A program made the translations under genes and the position numbers. Positions 45,727 through 54,399 of a DNA stretch of 64,000 bases are shown one piece after another (position 1 is the stretch's first letter; each line of letters begins with the position of its first letter). The notes beneath the pieces are model-generated. The model saw only the letters and a list, made by a program, of their open reading frames with translations, was not told the DNA's origin and did no database searches. This DNA is from Neoaliturus tenellus. Taxonomy: Eukaryota; Arthropoda; Insecta; Hemiptera; Cicadellidae. The stretch is from positions 20,829,036 to 20,893,035 of the forward strand of contig CM061534.1 in the NCBI GenBank assembly GCA_030545055.2, in the 5' to 3' direction.

Positions 45727-46970
45727 ATCAGAGGTGTAAGATTGTATGAGAAAGGATTCATGTCTTTTTCTTCCAGAACAACGGTGAAGATGAGAATTTT
45801 AAATGGTTTAAAAAACTTGGGTGGACATTTATACTGATATTTCTTTCTCTGGACATGCCCATATTTGATCTACTGTGCTAAGGAGGCTGATTTGTGCACA
45901 TTATGTTATAATGTAAAAATATATTTGAACAAATTTGTGTATTCATTTTTTTCATTTTTTATTTAGGACTAATAATTTAACACAGCTATGTAGAACACTA
46001 ATTAGGCTTCACTGGTCTCATATGGGGGCAGTTTCGAGTGTTAATTTAATAATGATCTGTTTTATTTTTTTGTGAAGGGGCAGAATGAAATATGCTGAAA
46101 ATATATGTGGATAATCCTTGAGTTTTAAAAACATATTTACTTACCAAATCACTTTATAAAACGTTTTGTACTACTATAATATTGAAATCACACTTAAATG
46201 TAGAGAAGGACAAGAATATAAAAATGTATACATTTAGTGTTACATAATTATGAAAATTAATTTTCATGTATGCTTATTACTCAGTCATGTTTACACTAGG
46301 ATTTTTTCATTGCATTTTTTTAAACTGAAAAATCACTAAATTAAAATGTTTTAATGAAGAATAGACGATATGACAAAATTCAGCGGTTTCATAATATATG
46401 ACAAATGGCGCTGAAAACATACCGTGTTTGAGTTGTGGTACGACTGTTTTATGCTAATCATAGACCCTACGTGTGTTGGCTAGCCTGCAAGTGGCAACAG
46501 CTGTTGTCATAAACAATGTATATTTCCGTTTGTCCACTTCCAAATGTACACTTTACAAACACGATTTTAACTTGTTTGTTTATTGTGTGAGTTTTTTTTG
46601 GGAGGCTAGATTGCTGATAAAAATGTGTTTCAATATGAATAAGGCAATTGATTTTAATTTAAATACCAGACCAATAGAACTGTCTATTGAACCAATTGCA
46701 ATTGAACACAAATGTGAAATTAAATTAAATGTGGAAACCGAAACCGGATGTATCCCAGCGACTTGGAACCGATTTGCAAGCAAATCCAAGTTTTATACGC
46801 ATTTGCATGATCTGGTTTGGCCCTAGCAGAATGCGGAGTGATGGACTTGCCAACAAACGTTTGAGTGGATCTTTATATGATTTTGAAACTGAATAAACTT
46901 TACACAGCATTAAATAAAACACTTTGAAATATTATGTTATGTAATAAGTGATAAAAATTTAAACTATAAA
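45727..46970. other. Region left of the polymerase remnant, no sure gene
   Basis: AT-rich. A plus-strand frame within 46473-46826 (from an ATG near 46632, NKAIDFNLNTRPIELSIEP) has ordinary composition, but I do not recognise it. It could be a relic of the older viral element. Confidence 0.3.
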
Positions 46971-46974
46971 AATA

Positions 46975-49515
46975 TTGTTAATGCTTGTTTTTAAACTAGA
47001 TGTTGACAGAGACAAAATATATAAAACACACCCCTCAGTGCCGCCGCCATGTTATTTCCACCGCAATAATTGGGTTTTCTTTCCAATTGTTTTTGAGAAC
47101 TCGTTAGCGTCTCATATAAAATTCACTTTAGTACCACAGGAGCTGCCGAACGGCGAGGTGACTAGAAGAACAAAATACCAGTTGCATCAACCCAATAGCT
47201 TTTGCTTACTGGTGTAATCAACCTTGCCTGAAAACCAATTGCAACGCTATGGTTTAACATCCACCCCGATACTCTACCGTGGGGAAGAAGCCGCTAAGTA
47301 TTTTGTAGACCACTTGTATGACATTGCTGAAAAGGTGGAACGCTTATACGGTAATGTTTTACCTATGGAACCTTTGAACCAAAACCAACAAGAAGAATAC
47401 AACTTAGCGACAAGATGCTATTTATGCAAGGAGACCTTTAGTGAAGAAAACCAAAAAGTAAGAGACCACGATCACCTGACAGGGTTATACAGAGGAGCTG
47501 CTTGTAATTCATGCAATATAAATTACAAATTGCCAAACTTTATTCCTGTTGTTTTACACAATCTTAGCGGCTACGACTCCCACTTTATTATCCCAGAGTT
47601 AGGAAGAGATGATGGTAAAATTGATGTTCTTGCTACAACATTGGAAAAGTACATAAGTTTTTCAAAAGCAGTAGGTAAAATTAAACTTCGTTTCGTAGAC
47701 TCTTACAGATTTATGCCGTCTAGTTTAGCCAAATTGTCAGAGAACCTAAGAAGAGAAGACTTAAAAGAAACAAGCAAAATTGTACCTGAAGATAAATTGG
47801 ACCTAGTAAAACGGAAAGGAGTTTTCCCCTATGATTATATAACTTCTACAGAAAAGTTTGAAGAAACCAATCTGCTACCGATTGAAGCCTTCAACAGCAA
47901 ACTAAACGAAAGTGAAATCTCCATTGAAGACTACAATCATGCTTGTAATGTTTGGAACCAACTAAACATTCAAACATTAGGGGAATATTCTGACTTTCAT
48001 ATAAAACTGGACGTAACTCTGCTGTGCGATGTGATGGAAGAATTTCGAAACACCTGCTTCTCCGCCTATGGATTGGACCCTCTACACTCGTACACGTCTC
48101 CAGGATTAGCATGGCAAGCTATGCTAAAGTCAACCAACTGTCGATTGGAACTTCTAACAGATATTGATATGGTGCTCATGATGGAATCTGGTGTACGGGG
48201 CGGTTTGACACAAGCTGTAACACGTCATGTAAAAGCCAACAATAAGTACATCCCCGGCTTCGACGAGAGACAACCATCACTCTACCTTGGCTACTTTGAC
48301 GCAAACAACCTCTATGGTTGGGCAATGTCAAATCCGCTTCCGTATGCTGACTTCAAATGGATCGACCCTGCCACCTTCAATGACATCACACAGATTCCAA
48401 AAAATGGTCCAAAAGGCTATATCTTGGACTGTGATTTCGAATATCCTGAGCACCTTCATGACCATCACTCTCCTAGCGAAGACTGAAGTTTCACCGACAG
48501 GAAGATGGCCAAAATTGATGATGACCTTGAAGAATAAAGATCGGTATGTGGCTCACTACTGGGTAGTTCAACAGGCTCTTGAATTAGGTCTACGTATAGT
48601 GAGAATTCACAGAGCAATTGAATTCACCCAGTCTTGTTGGTTGAAACCATACATCGATTCCAACACTACAAGAAGAGCTGCCGCGACAACAGCATTTGAA
48701 AAGGACTTCTACAAATTAACGAACAACGCCATCTTTGGGAAGACCTTGGAGAACAAGAGAAAACACAAAAATGTAAAATTAGTGAGTGATCCTAGGAAAT
48801 TGGAAAAATTAGTGCAAAAATCAAATTTTGGAACATCCATGATTATAAACGAAAATCTAGTTGCTGTCAGTGTGAAGAAAACAACAATAGTCATGGATCG
48901 CCCGTTATACATTGGTATGTCGATTTTGGATATAAGTAAAACCCTGATGTATGATTTCCATTATAACAAAATGGTTAAACACTACGGAAGGGACAACATC
49001 GGAGTCGCATACATGGATACGGACGCGTTTATCTACTGGATAAAGACTTTGGACATGTATGAAGACCTAAGGACTTTTCCATACAAAGAAGATTTCGACT
49101 TTTCTGACTATCCGAAGAACCACCCAAATTATAATGGAAAAAAACAAAAAAGTAATTGGAAAATTTAAAGATGAAGCAAACGGAATGCCTTTAGAAGAAA
49201 TAGTAGCACTGATGTCAAAATTGTATTCATTTAAGATGTATAGCGAAAACAACACACCGACAGTCAAGAAAGCAAAAGGAGTGAAGACATCTTATTTGAA
49301 AAAAACATGTGACATTTGACCACTACAAGACTTGTTTGTTTGAAGATACTACCATCTCGGCGACATTCAACAATATCAGAAGCTTTAAACATCAAGTCTA
49401 CAGTGTTACTGAAATTAAAAAAGCACTGTCAGCTCGGGATGATAAAAGACATATTATGCCTGACAAAATTCACACTCTTCCTTATGGCCACTACTCTCTA
49501 AACCCTATCGATTAG
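46975..49515 (+). pseudogene. polB: Polinton/adintovirus DNA polymerase B, decayed
   Basis: A protein-primed family B polymerase of the Polinton kind, broken by an in-frame TAA at 47215-47217 and at least three frameshifts (near 48470, 49140 and 49310). Recognisable pieces in order: KYQLHQPNSFC; CYLCKETF and KVRDHDHLTGLYRGAACNSC (zinc-binding, with the HLTG signature); VLHNLSGYDSHFI (exonuclease region); DANNLYGWAMSNPLPY (motif A); FYKLTNNAIFGKTLEN (motif B); YMDTDAFIY (motif C with both aspartates); and the C-terminal HYSLNPID end. The N-terminus is not found before 46975. Because of the breaks it cannot make a working enzyme. Integrase and ATPase remnants follow on the same strand. Confidence 0.88.
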
Positions 49516-49568
49516 TAAACTATTCTTCGTCCTTCTACAACTTCGACCTTATTCCTTTCTCCTTCCGT

Positions 49569-49618
49569 AAAAAAATGGGGAACACGGCAAGTCCAACGCC
49601 GTGTTCTCCATTTTTTTT
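49569..49618 (+). terminator. A/T-flanked perfect hairpin between polB and integrase
   Basis: GAACACGGC-n9-GCCGTGTTC with an A-run on the 5' side and a T-run on the 3' side, in the gap between two co-oriented genes. Its form matches the hairpins in the second element (54273, 55261). Confidence 0.6.
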
Positions 49619-49720
49619 ACACAAGTTTGGATGGCCTTGACCTATATAAATTATGTGAATATTTAAGACAACATTCATTGTCATTATACATGTGACACAA
49701 GAAACATTCAAACCTGCAAT

Positions 49721-50660
49721 ATGAAGGACTTGAAGCAACAAATTGTCAACGAACTTCATAAACCTGCAAGAAGAAAGATTCCTTGAAGAAATACAGTGAT
49801 AAAAGGAATTAATGATTTGTATCAAGCGGATTTAATCGAAATGATTCCTTATAGCAAACAAAATAGAGGATATAAATACATATTGACGGTTATTAACTGT
49901 TTTTCGAAATTGGCTGATGCTTTACCGCTAAAAGATAAAAGCGGCAAAAGTGTTACAAAAGCAATGGAAATAGCTATACAAAGAGACAAACATACTATTA
50001 AACATATTCAAACAGATGATGGAAAAGAATATTTTAATAAGGAATTTGCAAATTTAATGAAAAAAACATAATGTAAACAATTATTCAACCAATTCAGAGG
50101 TAAAAGCCTCGATAATTGAAAGATTCAACAGAACTTTAAAAAGTGCGATGTTTAAAATGTTTTCCAAAAGAGGATCACACATATGGATTGATATGTTACC
50201 AAAACTTATAAACGATTACAATAACAAATTTCATAGAACTATCGGGATGAAACCAAACCAAGTAACTAGTAAAAATGAAAACCTTGTATTAAAACGTATA
50301 AAAATGAACACTAAAAGAAAAGTTGAAAAACTAAAGCCTAAAAAATTTAATGTTGGTAATAAAGTGCGAATAAGTAAATATAAAGGTGTATTCAGTAAGA
50401 GATGTCTGCCAAATTGGACCAATGAGGTCTTAACCGTATTCAAAGTACAACCTACAGTACCTGAGACATATATTTTAAAAGATAATAAAGGCCAATTGCT
50501 CGCAGGAGGATTCTATGGGCATGAAATGTTAAAGTCAATAGTAGGTGATGTATATCTAGTTGAAAAGGTGTTGCAACGGAAAAAAGATAAGGTTAAAGTA
50601 CGATGGTTAGGATTTAATAAGACGGAAGATTCTTGGATGCCTAAAAAGGATTTGATATAA
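49721..50660 (+). pseudogene. Polinton-type integrase with chromodomain, decayed
   Basis: A retrovirus-like DDE integrase broken by an in-frame TGA at 49784-49786 and a frameshift near 50070. It keeps the Polinton hallmark IVNELHKPARRK, then the core with YQADLIEM (first Asp), HIQTDDGKEYF (second Asp) and SIIERFNRT (Glu), and YNNKFHRTIGMKPNQ. The C-terminus is a chromodomain-like VYLVEKVLQRKKDKVKVRWLG-type fold with W and acidic residues at the expected places. Integrase joins the element ends to host DNA; the chromodomain probably guides it to chromatin. This copy is dead. A working copy of the second element, if any, would lie beyond the window. Confidence 0.88.
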
Positions 50661-50687
50661 CGATAGAGAATCATTTTAGGTTGAACC

Positions 50688-50975
50688 ATTACAAAGGATG
50701 GAGATAATACAGCAAAAGACAGTTTTAATATTAATAATATAGATGAACTCACAGTGGATAATTCAGAATTCAATAGTGGGAAACATGGCAATTTGTTACC
50801 GAACACCGTGCGCTGTCTGGTTACCGGACCTTCCAACTGTGGAAAAACAAATGTAGTATTCAATTTGATTACAAACCCTAAAGGATTACGTTTTAATAAT
50901 CTATATGTATTTTCAAAATCACTACAACAATCAAAGTATCAATTATTGGAAAAGATACTTAATAATGTGCCATAA
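50688..50975 (+). pseudogene. Packaging ATPase, N-terminal remnant of the older element
   Basis: An FtsK/HerA-type (A32-like) genome-packaging ATPase fragment with Walker A GPSNCGKT, cut off by a stop after LLEKILNNVP. The same residues begin the minus-strand copy at the window end. Nucleotide similarity to that copy continues past the stop to AGCAAGCGAG and AGTGTCA at about 51009, then ends abruptly where the palindromic terminal region starts. The two copies differ at roughly one base in six, so they are distinct elements and not one gene recently split. Confidence 0.85.
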
Positions 50976-51049
50976 GTTAAATAAGCGTTTAAAGCAAGCG
51001 AGTAGTGTCAAATTGTTGGTGCTGGCCCAGTTCGAGGTCACCTGAGGGA

Positions 51050-51220
51050 TGACGTCATCGAGGTCAATGACCTCACCGATGACGTCATCGATGACGTCAT
51101 CGATTGCGTCATCGATGACGTTATCACTAATGACGTCATTTCTATGACGTCACACCCATGACGTCACAGAAATGACGTGCTGATGACGTCATCACCCCTT
51201 ACGTCATCAAAATGACGTCA
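51050..51220. promoter_or_regulatory. Cluster of eight perfect CRE palindromes
   Basis: TGACGTCA occurs at 51050, 51080, 51092, 51131, 51145, 51159, 51184 and 51213. Four near matches lie between them (51104, 51116, 51173, 51199). This is the binding site of CREB/ATF bZIP factors. Confidence 0.85.
51061..51073. promoter_or_regulatory. Consensus EcR/USP-type inverted repeat (IR-1)
   Basis: AGGTCAATGACCT is a perfect inverted repeat of the AGGTCA half-site with one-base spacing, the idealised ecdysone response element. It stands between two CRE palindromes. Function is inferred from the motif only. Confidence 0.6.
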
Positions 51221-51232
51221 CCGACGCCACTA

Positions 51233-51477
51233 AGGTCAAGGTCACGCCGAAACTTAAAATTTTTTGGCACTTTTGCCGTTTCTCGCACTACGCTCCGAGT
51301 TTCAGTCAGAGTCCCCGTGACCTTGACCACTTGGAGCGAATATTCGACGAGAAACGGCAAAAGTGCCAAGTTAAACTCGAGTTTCTGACATGACTCTGCC
51401 TAAATGGGCAATCGGTAATCCCTCAGGTGACCTTGAACCAGCACAACACCAACAATTTGATATTAATGTGACCTTGA
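51233..51477. promoter_or_regulatory. Further nuclear-receptor half-sites in the terminal region
   Basis: TCAAGGTCA at 51236-51244, which together with 51233 makes a DR0 of AGGTCA, and its inverse TGACCTTGA at 51318-51326, 51428-51436 and 51469-51477. Confidence 0.65.
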
Positions 51478-51579
51478 AAACTTAACTTAACAATGGAGTG
51501 CCGACACCGATGCGCACCCCTCGACAGTCACCGAGCGACTGACTGTTAGGCTATGTGTATTCTAGGTATATGGGGAAGT

Positions 51580-51621
51580 GGAGGGGGAAATCTCAAGGTC
51601 ATCCAAACGGAGTTTAAAAAA
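51580..51621 (-). promoter_or_regulatory. Repeated promoter module 1, facing the terminus
   Basis: TCAAGGTCA at 51593-51601, with the C-rich box and AAACTCCG string of the other modules and a hairpin/T-run on its upstream side. It points into the terminal palindrome, where no protein gene is visible, so it might drive a non-coding transcript. Confidence 0.6.
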
Positions 51622-51623
51622 AG

Positions 51624-52082
51624 TTAAAGAGTAGAAAGACTACTCTTGGCTTCCTGGGCAACTTCATCAATTTCCAACGGATCTGTAAACCAATCCGATC
51701 TGTAGCGGCAGGAGTCCAGAAAACGGTTGCACCATCCATCAGGTTGTCCGTAGCACTTCCGACAATTGGTAAGATTTGAGAAGTGAAACTTAACACACAG
51801 CTGCGGACAACAAGTATAAAAGTATTTTGATTTGTAGATTTTGAAAGTTTGTAGTACCGGTGGTGGCAGCTGTTGGTTCTTGCATCTACACCTGCAACAT
51901 CCGAAGCATTCACATTGCCGGCAGGCCAGCCCATCCACTTGCCACTTTGGTAAGAGGAAACACTTATCCTCACAGCAATAGGTTGTCCCCGTCTCTTCCT
52001 CCCAACGCTTCTTTGCACAATACGTGACGCCTGGTTTCTCCAAACACTTATGCTCGCAACATGAGACACGCTTAGTTTCCAT
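51624..52082 (-). CDS. Cysteine-rich accessory protein 1
   Basis: 152 aa from the ATG at 52082, chosen because it matches the start of its neighbour and lies downstream of a TATATAA (52145-52153) and promoter module 2. It contains more than 20 cysteines in CC and CxxC patterns, with a core VDGLACRQCECFGCCRCRC, a second cluster YTCCPQLCVKF and NCRKCYG-x4-CNRF. It is paralogous to 52225-52593. The N-terminus has a partial duplication (CCEHKC, then CCEDKC), making it longer. Zinc binding is likely from the cysteines. No function is known to me. Adintoviruses are reported to carry small Cys-rich accessory proteins in this kind of position, but the match is only in style. The last residues overlap a hairpin. 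Confidence 0.7.
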   Translation of the reverse strand: METKRVSCCEHKCLEKPGVTYCAKKRWEEETGTTYCCEDKCFLLPKWQVDGLACRQCECFGCCRCRCKNQQLPPPVLQTFKIYKSKYFYTCCPQLCVKFHFSNLTNCRKCYGQPDGWCNRFLDSCRYRSDWFTDPLEIDEVAQEAKSSLSTL

Positions 52083-52144
52083 ACTTGATGTTGCTTCAGT
52101 GAGGGAGCAAGATGAAGTGATGCCGTGGTCAGTGGGAATGGAGC

Positions 52145-52186
52145 TTATATAAACTAAGGCGAGTGGAAGGGGAAAGGTCAAGGTCA
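52145..52186 (-). promoter_or_regulatory. Promoter module 2 with TATA box
   Basis: TCAAGGTCA at 52178-52186, a C-rich box, and TTTATATAA (52145-52153) about 63 nt before the ATG of 51624-52082. Confidence 0.7.
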
Positions 52187-52210
52187 TTCAAACGGAGTTT
52201 TAAAAAAGTC

Positions 52211-52231
52211 AAAGAGTAGAAAGACTACTCT
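52211..52231 (-). terminator. Hairpin overlapping a stop codon, followed by T-run
   Basis: AAGAGTAG-n5-CTACTCTT with TGACTTTTTT after it on the minus strand. The TAG stop of the gene at 52225 is inside the stem. The same hairpin recurs at the 3' end of 51624-52082. Confidence 0.65.
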
Positions 52232-52593
52232 TGTGAGTCTATAGCGATTTCATTGATAGTGAGTGCTTCGGTATGCCAAGTTGATCTGTACTGACACGCT
52301 CCTAAATAATGTTTGCAAAAACCTGCATAATGATTGTTGCACATTTTGCAGCCAGTTAGCTGTTTTAGATTAAATTCAATGCAACGTTCAGGGCAACAAG
52401 TGTACTTATGCCCTCTCATCTGGTACACATGGAATGTCTTCAACTCCGGTTTCGGCTTCTTCCAAGACTTGCATTTACACATGCACTGACCAAAAGCTTC
52501 ACATTTTCTACATGCCAGGCCATCCACCACATCAATGTCATTTGGCCATGAAAAACATTTCTGTTCGCAACAGTAGTTGAGTTGACTCTCCAT
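52225..52593 (-). CDS. Cysteine-rich accessory protein 2
   Basis: 122 aa from ATG 52593. The cysteine pattern follows protein 1: YCCEQKCF, VDGLACRKCEAFGQCMCKC, KYTCCPERCIEF, GCKMCNNH and GFCKHYLGACQYRS. The proteins share the closing CRYRS/CQYRS-W-x-T-x-xL-I-E segment, so the two genes arose by tandem duplication. No signal peptide or membrane segment is seen, and the cysteine spacing suggests zinc coordination in cytosol or nucleus. It has its own promoter module (52649-52685) and a hairpin terminator. Function unknown. Confidence 0.7.
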   Translation of the reverse strand: MESQLNYCCEQKCFSWPNDIDVVDGLACRKCEAFGQCMCKCKSWKKPKPELKTFHVYQMRGHKYTCCPERCIEFNLKQLTGCKMCNNHYAGFCKHYLGACQYRSTWHTEALTINEIAIDSQE

Positions 52594-52648
52594 GTTGCTG
52601 TGGTGAAGGTGCGCGATGAAATGATGCTGCAGTCAGTGAGAGTGCACC

Positions 52649-52685
52649 TTAAATAAACTCAGTGGAGGGGGAAAGGTCAAGGCCA
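52649..52685 (-). promoter_or_regulatory. Promoter module 3
   Basis: A variant half-site TCAAGGCCA at 52677-52685, the C-rich box CCCCCTCCACT and a TTTATTTAA at 52649-52657, upstream of 52225-52593. Confidence 0.65.
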
Positions 52686-52711
52686 TTCAAACGGAGTTTT
52701 AAAAAAGATGA

Positions 52712-52920
52712 CTAGTCATCCTCCTCCTCCTCGTCCGTCGTACTTGGAGAGCTGTCAGACGAAGAGCCCCGCGCAGGTGCTCCCCAGATGAAAAACATAT
52801 CAATTTTAAAACGAAGACCAGGATCTTGCATCATCAACTCCTTTAATTTATCACACACCAAGTCGACCTTGTGTAAGGTGTCAACAACAAGCTTCCAATT
52901 TGTTGGCTCAATATGTAGTT
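52712..52920 (-). pseudogene. Acidic-tail paralogue C, fused and frameshifted
   Basis: A frame ending in TAG at 52712 reads PTNWKLVVDTLHKVDLVCDK-type sequence, a DPG segment and a Ser/Asp/Glu tail ending TTDEEEEDD. It aligns with paralogues A and B (W-x-L-x-x-D, then N/D-P). Its expected N-terminus (SEADSTT) appears at the end of gene B in a different frame. I infer that a deletion joined B to C and a frameshift then separated them. Confidence 0.5.
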
Positions 52921-53216
52921 GAGTCCGCCTCGCTGATAACTACATCCTCCGGCCGTATTGGAGTGTAAAGATGTGTAAAGTTCTTTGGCTGAAGCTGAGG
53001 CTCAGGCTGGCTGGAAGTGCAAGGTTGAGTGTGGACCCCTGTCGCATCGAAATCCATAGTCATCCTACATTCAATGTTAGGGTTTTCGTTTAAAACGTAT
53101 ACCAATTTTTCATGCAACATATCCACTTCTGCTGAATCTTGCAGATGAACATTCCACGAAAATGGCCATTCTTCATCCGTAGTTGAGTCAACTTGAGAAA
53201 GAGTGCTGTCCGCCAT
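52908..53216 (-). CDS. Acidic-tail family protein B
   Basis: 102 aa from ATG 53216 (MADSTLSQVDSTTD), preferred over an upstream in-frame non-ATG start because the paralogue at 53733 begins the same way. The middle contains DMLHEKLVYVLNENPNIECR, similar to the equivalent part of A and C. The C-terminus EDVVISEADSTTY repeats the family N-terminus, which suggests fusion with the next paralogue. It lacks the acidic tail seen in A and C. Family function unknown. Confidence 0.55.
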   Translation of the reverse strand: MADSTLSQVDSTTDEEWPFSWNVHLQDSAEVDMLHEKLVYVLNENPNIECRMTMDFDATGVHTQPCTSSQPEPQLQPKNFTHLYTPIRPEDVVISEADSTTY

Positions 53217-53309
53217 GATAGCTAAGCAAGGAATGAGGTGAGCTACAGACTGTGGTAACAGTATTGAAAAGTAGAGGGGGTAAACCAAAAGTATGTGGAG
53301 GGGGTATTT

Positions 53310-53372
53310 TCAAGGTCATTCAATTTGGGTTTTAAAAAAAAGGAAATACTGGAGGGGGAATTCTCAAGGTCA
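53310..53372 (-). promoter_or_regulatory. Promoter modules 4 and 5 (tandem)
   Basis: The module is duplicated: TCAAGGTCA at 53310-53318 and 53364-53372, each next to CCCCCTCCA-like and AACCCAAATTG strings, upstream of the gene at 53216. Confidence 0.7.
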
Positions 53373-53403
53373 TCCAATTTGGGTTAAAAAAAAGGAATGA
53401 AGG

Positions 53404-53733
53404 TTACTCCTCTTCAGCCTCGTTGTCTCCCACATCTTCATGAGCCTCGTCCCCCACATCTTCTTCGACATCAGACTCACCGTAAGGATAGATTGGCGAC
53501 ATCGGTGAATATTGTGGTGAGTGCTGGCCGTCGTCATCCTGGCGCAATCCAACTTGCGACCAATCGTAATTCAAATTCATCTGAATTACAATCCCAGGGT
53601 TGTCACGGAGTATTTCCTTCATCCGTTAGCAAACCGTTTCCAAATAGTGTACACTATCGATTGACAGTGTCCAACCAGTACTTGTACCGACATCAGTTGT
53701 GGAGTCAGCTTGGCTGATGGTGTTGTCTGCCAT
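53404..53733 (-). pseudogene. Acidic-tail family protein A, with in-frame stop
   Basis: It starts MADNTISQADSTTDVGTS at ATG 53733 and runs in one frame to 53404. A TAA at 53628-53626 interrupts it exactly where the paralogues have an ordinary residue. After the stop: RMKEILRDNPGIVIQMNL, then a Tyr/Pro segment (SPQYSPMSPIYPYG) and a strongly acidic tail ending NEAEEE. A downstream ATG (53622) could start a 72-aa product. It may be inactivated, or the stop may be read through. Confidence 0.55.
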
Positions 53734-53827
53734 GGTTGCTTGTCGGACAAGGAATGACGGTTGATGTGATGCTCATGCAGGAACATGGTGAAGTGGTGGG
53801 GGGCGTGGTGGAGTAGTGGGGGAAGTT

Positions 53828-53836
53828 TCAAGGTCA
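53828..53836 (-). promoter_or_regulatory. Promoter module 6 (TCAAGGTCA)
   Basis: A half-site with the adjoining AAAACTCCGTTTGG string and C-rich CCCCCACTACTCC box, upstream of 53733. Confidence 0.7.
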
Positions 53837-53865
53837 TCCAAACGGAGTTTTAAAAAAAGGAAAAC

Positions 53866-54129
53866 CTACAAAGTAACATTAAAACTTTCCAATTGATGGT
53901 GACGAGCGTTTTCTTCTGCAACCTTGCCGACACATGTGACTATGCCATACAGTATGAAAAGTACAACCATAATAAGGCCGAACAATAAAAGATAGCCGTT
54001 GACTATCATGATATTTTCTGAGTGGATCTGCTTTCTTCGTATAGCCCTCTCCTGCATCCTCTTCTCCAACTCGTGGACGAAGTCACAGCAAACGTGAGGA
54101 CATGTTTTATCTGTTGGTAGGTTTGCCAT
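53866..54129 (-). CDS. Small single-pass membrane protein
   Basis: 87 aa. The N-terminal half is hydrophilic with CPHVCCDFV and a Glu/Arg-rich helix (ELEKRMQERAIRRKQ). Residues about 41-68 are one hydrophobic segment (IMIVNGYLLLFGLIMVVLFI and on), followed by a short polar tail. The positive charges before the segment predict a cytosolic N-terminus. It has its own promoter module 7 and a hairpin upstream of it. I do not recognise the family; in this position it could be a membrane-remodelling or egress factor, which is speculation. Confidence 0.6.
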   Translation of the reverse strand: MANLPTDKTCPHVCCDFVHELEKRMQERAIRRKQIHSENIMIVNGYLLLFGLIMVVLFILYGIVTCVGKVAEENARHHQLESFNVTL

Positions 54130-54241
54130 TGTTGATGTTGTCGGTTTGGCTGTTGAAGATGGAATGAGGTTTCCAATTGTGATGTGCCATGTACATCAAT
54201 AGTCAAGTGGTGGGGGTAGCAAAGCAGTGGAGGGGGAAGTT

Positions 54242-54250
54242 TCAAGGTCA
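54242..54250 (-). promoter_or_regulatory. Promoter module 7 (TCAAGGTCA)
   Basis: A half-site with an AAAACACGGTTTGAATG context and CCCCCTCCACTG box, upstream of 54129. Confidence 0.7.
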
Positions 54251-54264
54251 TTCAAACCGTGTTT

Positions 54265-54313
54265 TAAAAAAACCTATCTTGTTACTGAGCTCATATGTCA
54301 GTAACAAGATAGG
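54265..54313 (-). terminator. Perfect 16-bp hairpin followed by T-run
   Basis: CCTATCTTGTTACTGA and its exact inverse are separated by a 9-nt loop. On the minus strand it is followed by seven Ts and then promoter module 7. It lies between the genes at 54400-54642 and 53866-54129. Confidence 0.75.
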
Positions 54314-54399
54314 TAGGTGTTTTTGCTCATTTACTTCTTTAATATAATGAAAAAATAAACATATTCTACAATGGTTAGAACAAGAAATACAACTGCTAG

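Larger units (their letters stand above)
51001..51480. promoter_or_regulatory. Palindromic terminal region of the younger viral element
   Basis: Outer arms 51008-51049 and 51419-51460 are imperfect inverses (TCAAATTGTTGGTG against CACCAACAATTTGA). Inner arms 51266-51285 and 51348-51367 are perfect 20-bp inverses (GGCACTTTTGCCGTTTCTCG). The region starts AGTGTCA, and Polinton termini typically begin AG. I read it as the terminal inverted repeat and control region at the 3' end of the minus-strand element; the opposite terminus is outside the window. Confidence 0.65.

Noticed and set aside
48287..48460. N-terminal part of the second polymerase frame
   Set aside because: Up to the frameshift near 48470 it is the out-of-frame shadow of the motif A region; the real sequence there is in the first frame.
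47224..49168. A working DNA polymerase B
   Set aside because: An in-frame stop and several frameshifts interrupt the domain; conserved motifs survive only as pieces.
51050..51220. A CRISPR-like array, suggested by regularly repeated TGACGTCA
   Set aside because: Repeats are 8-bp palindromes with irregular short spacing and no cas genes; a transcription-factor site cluster fits better.
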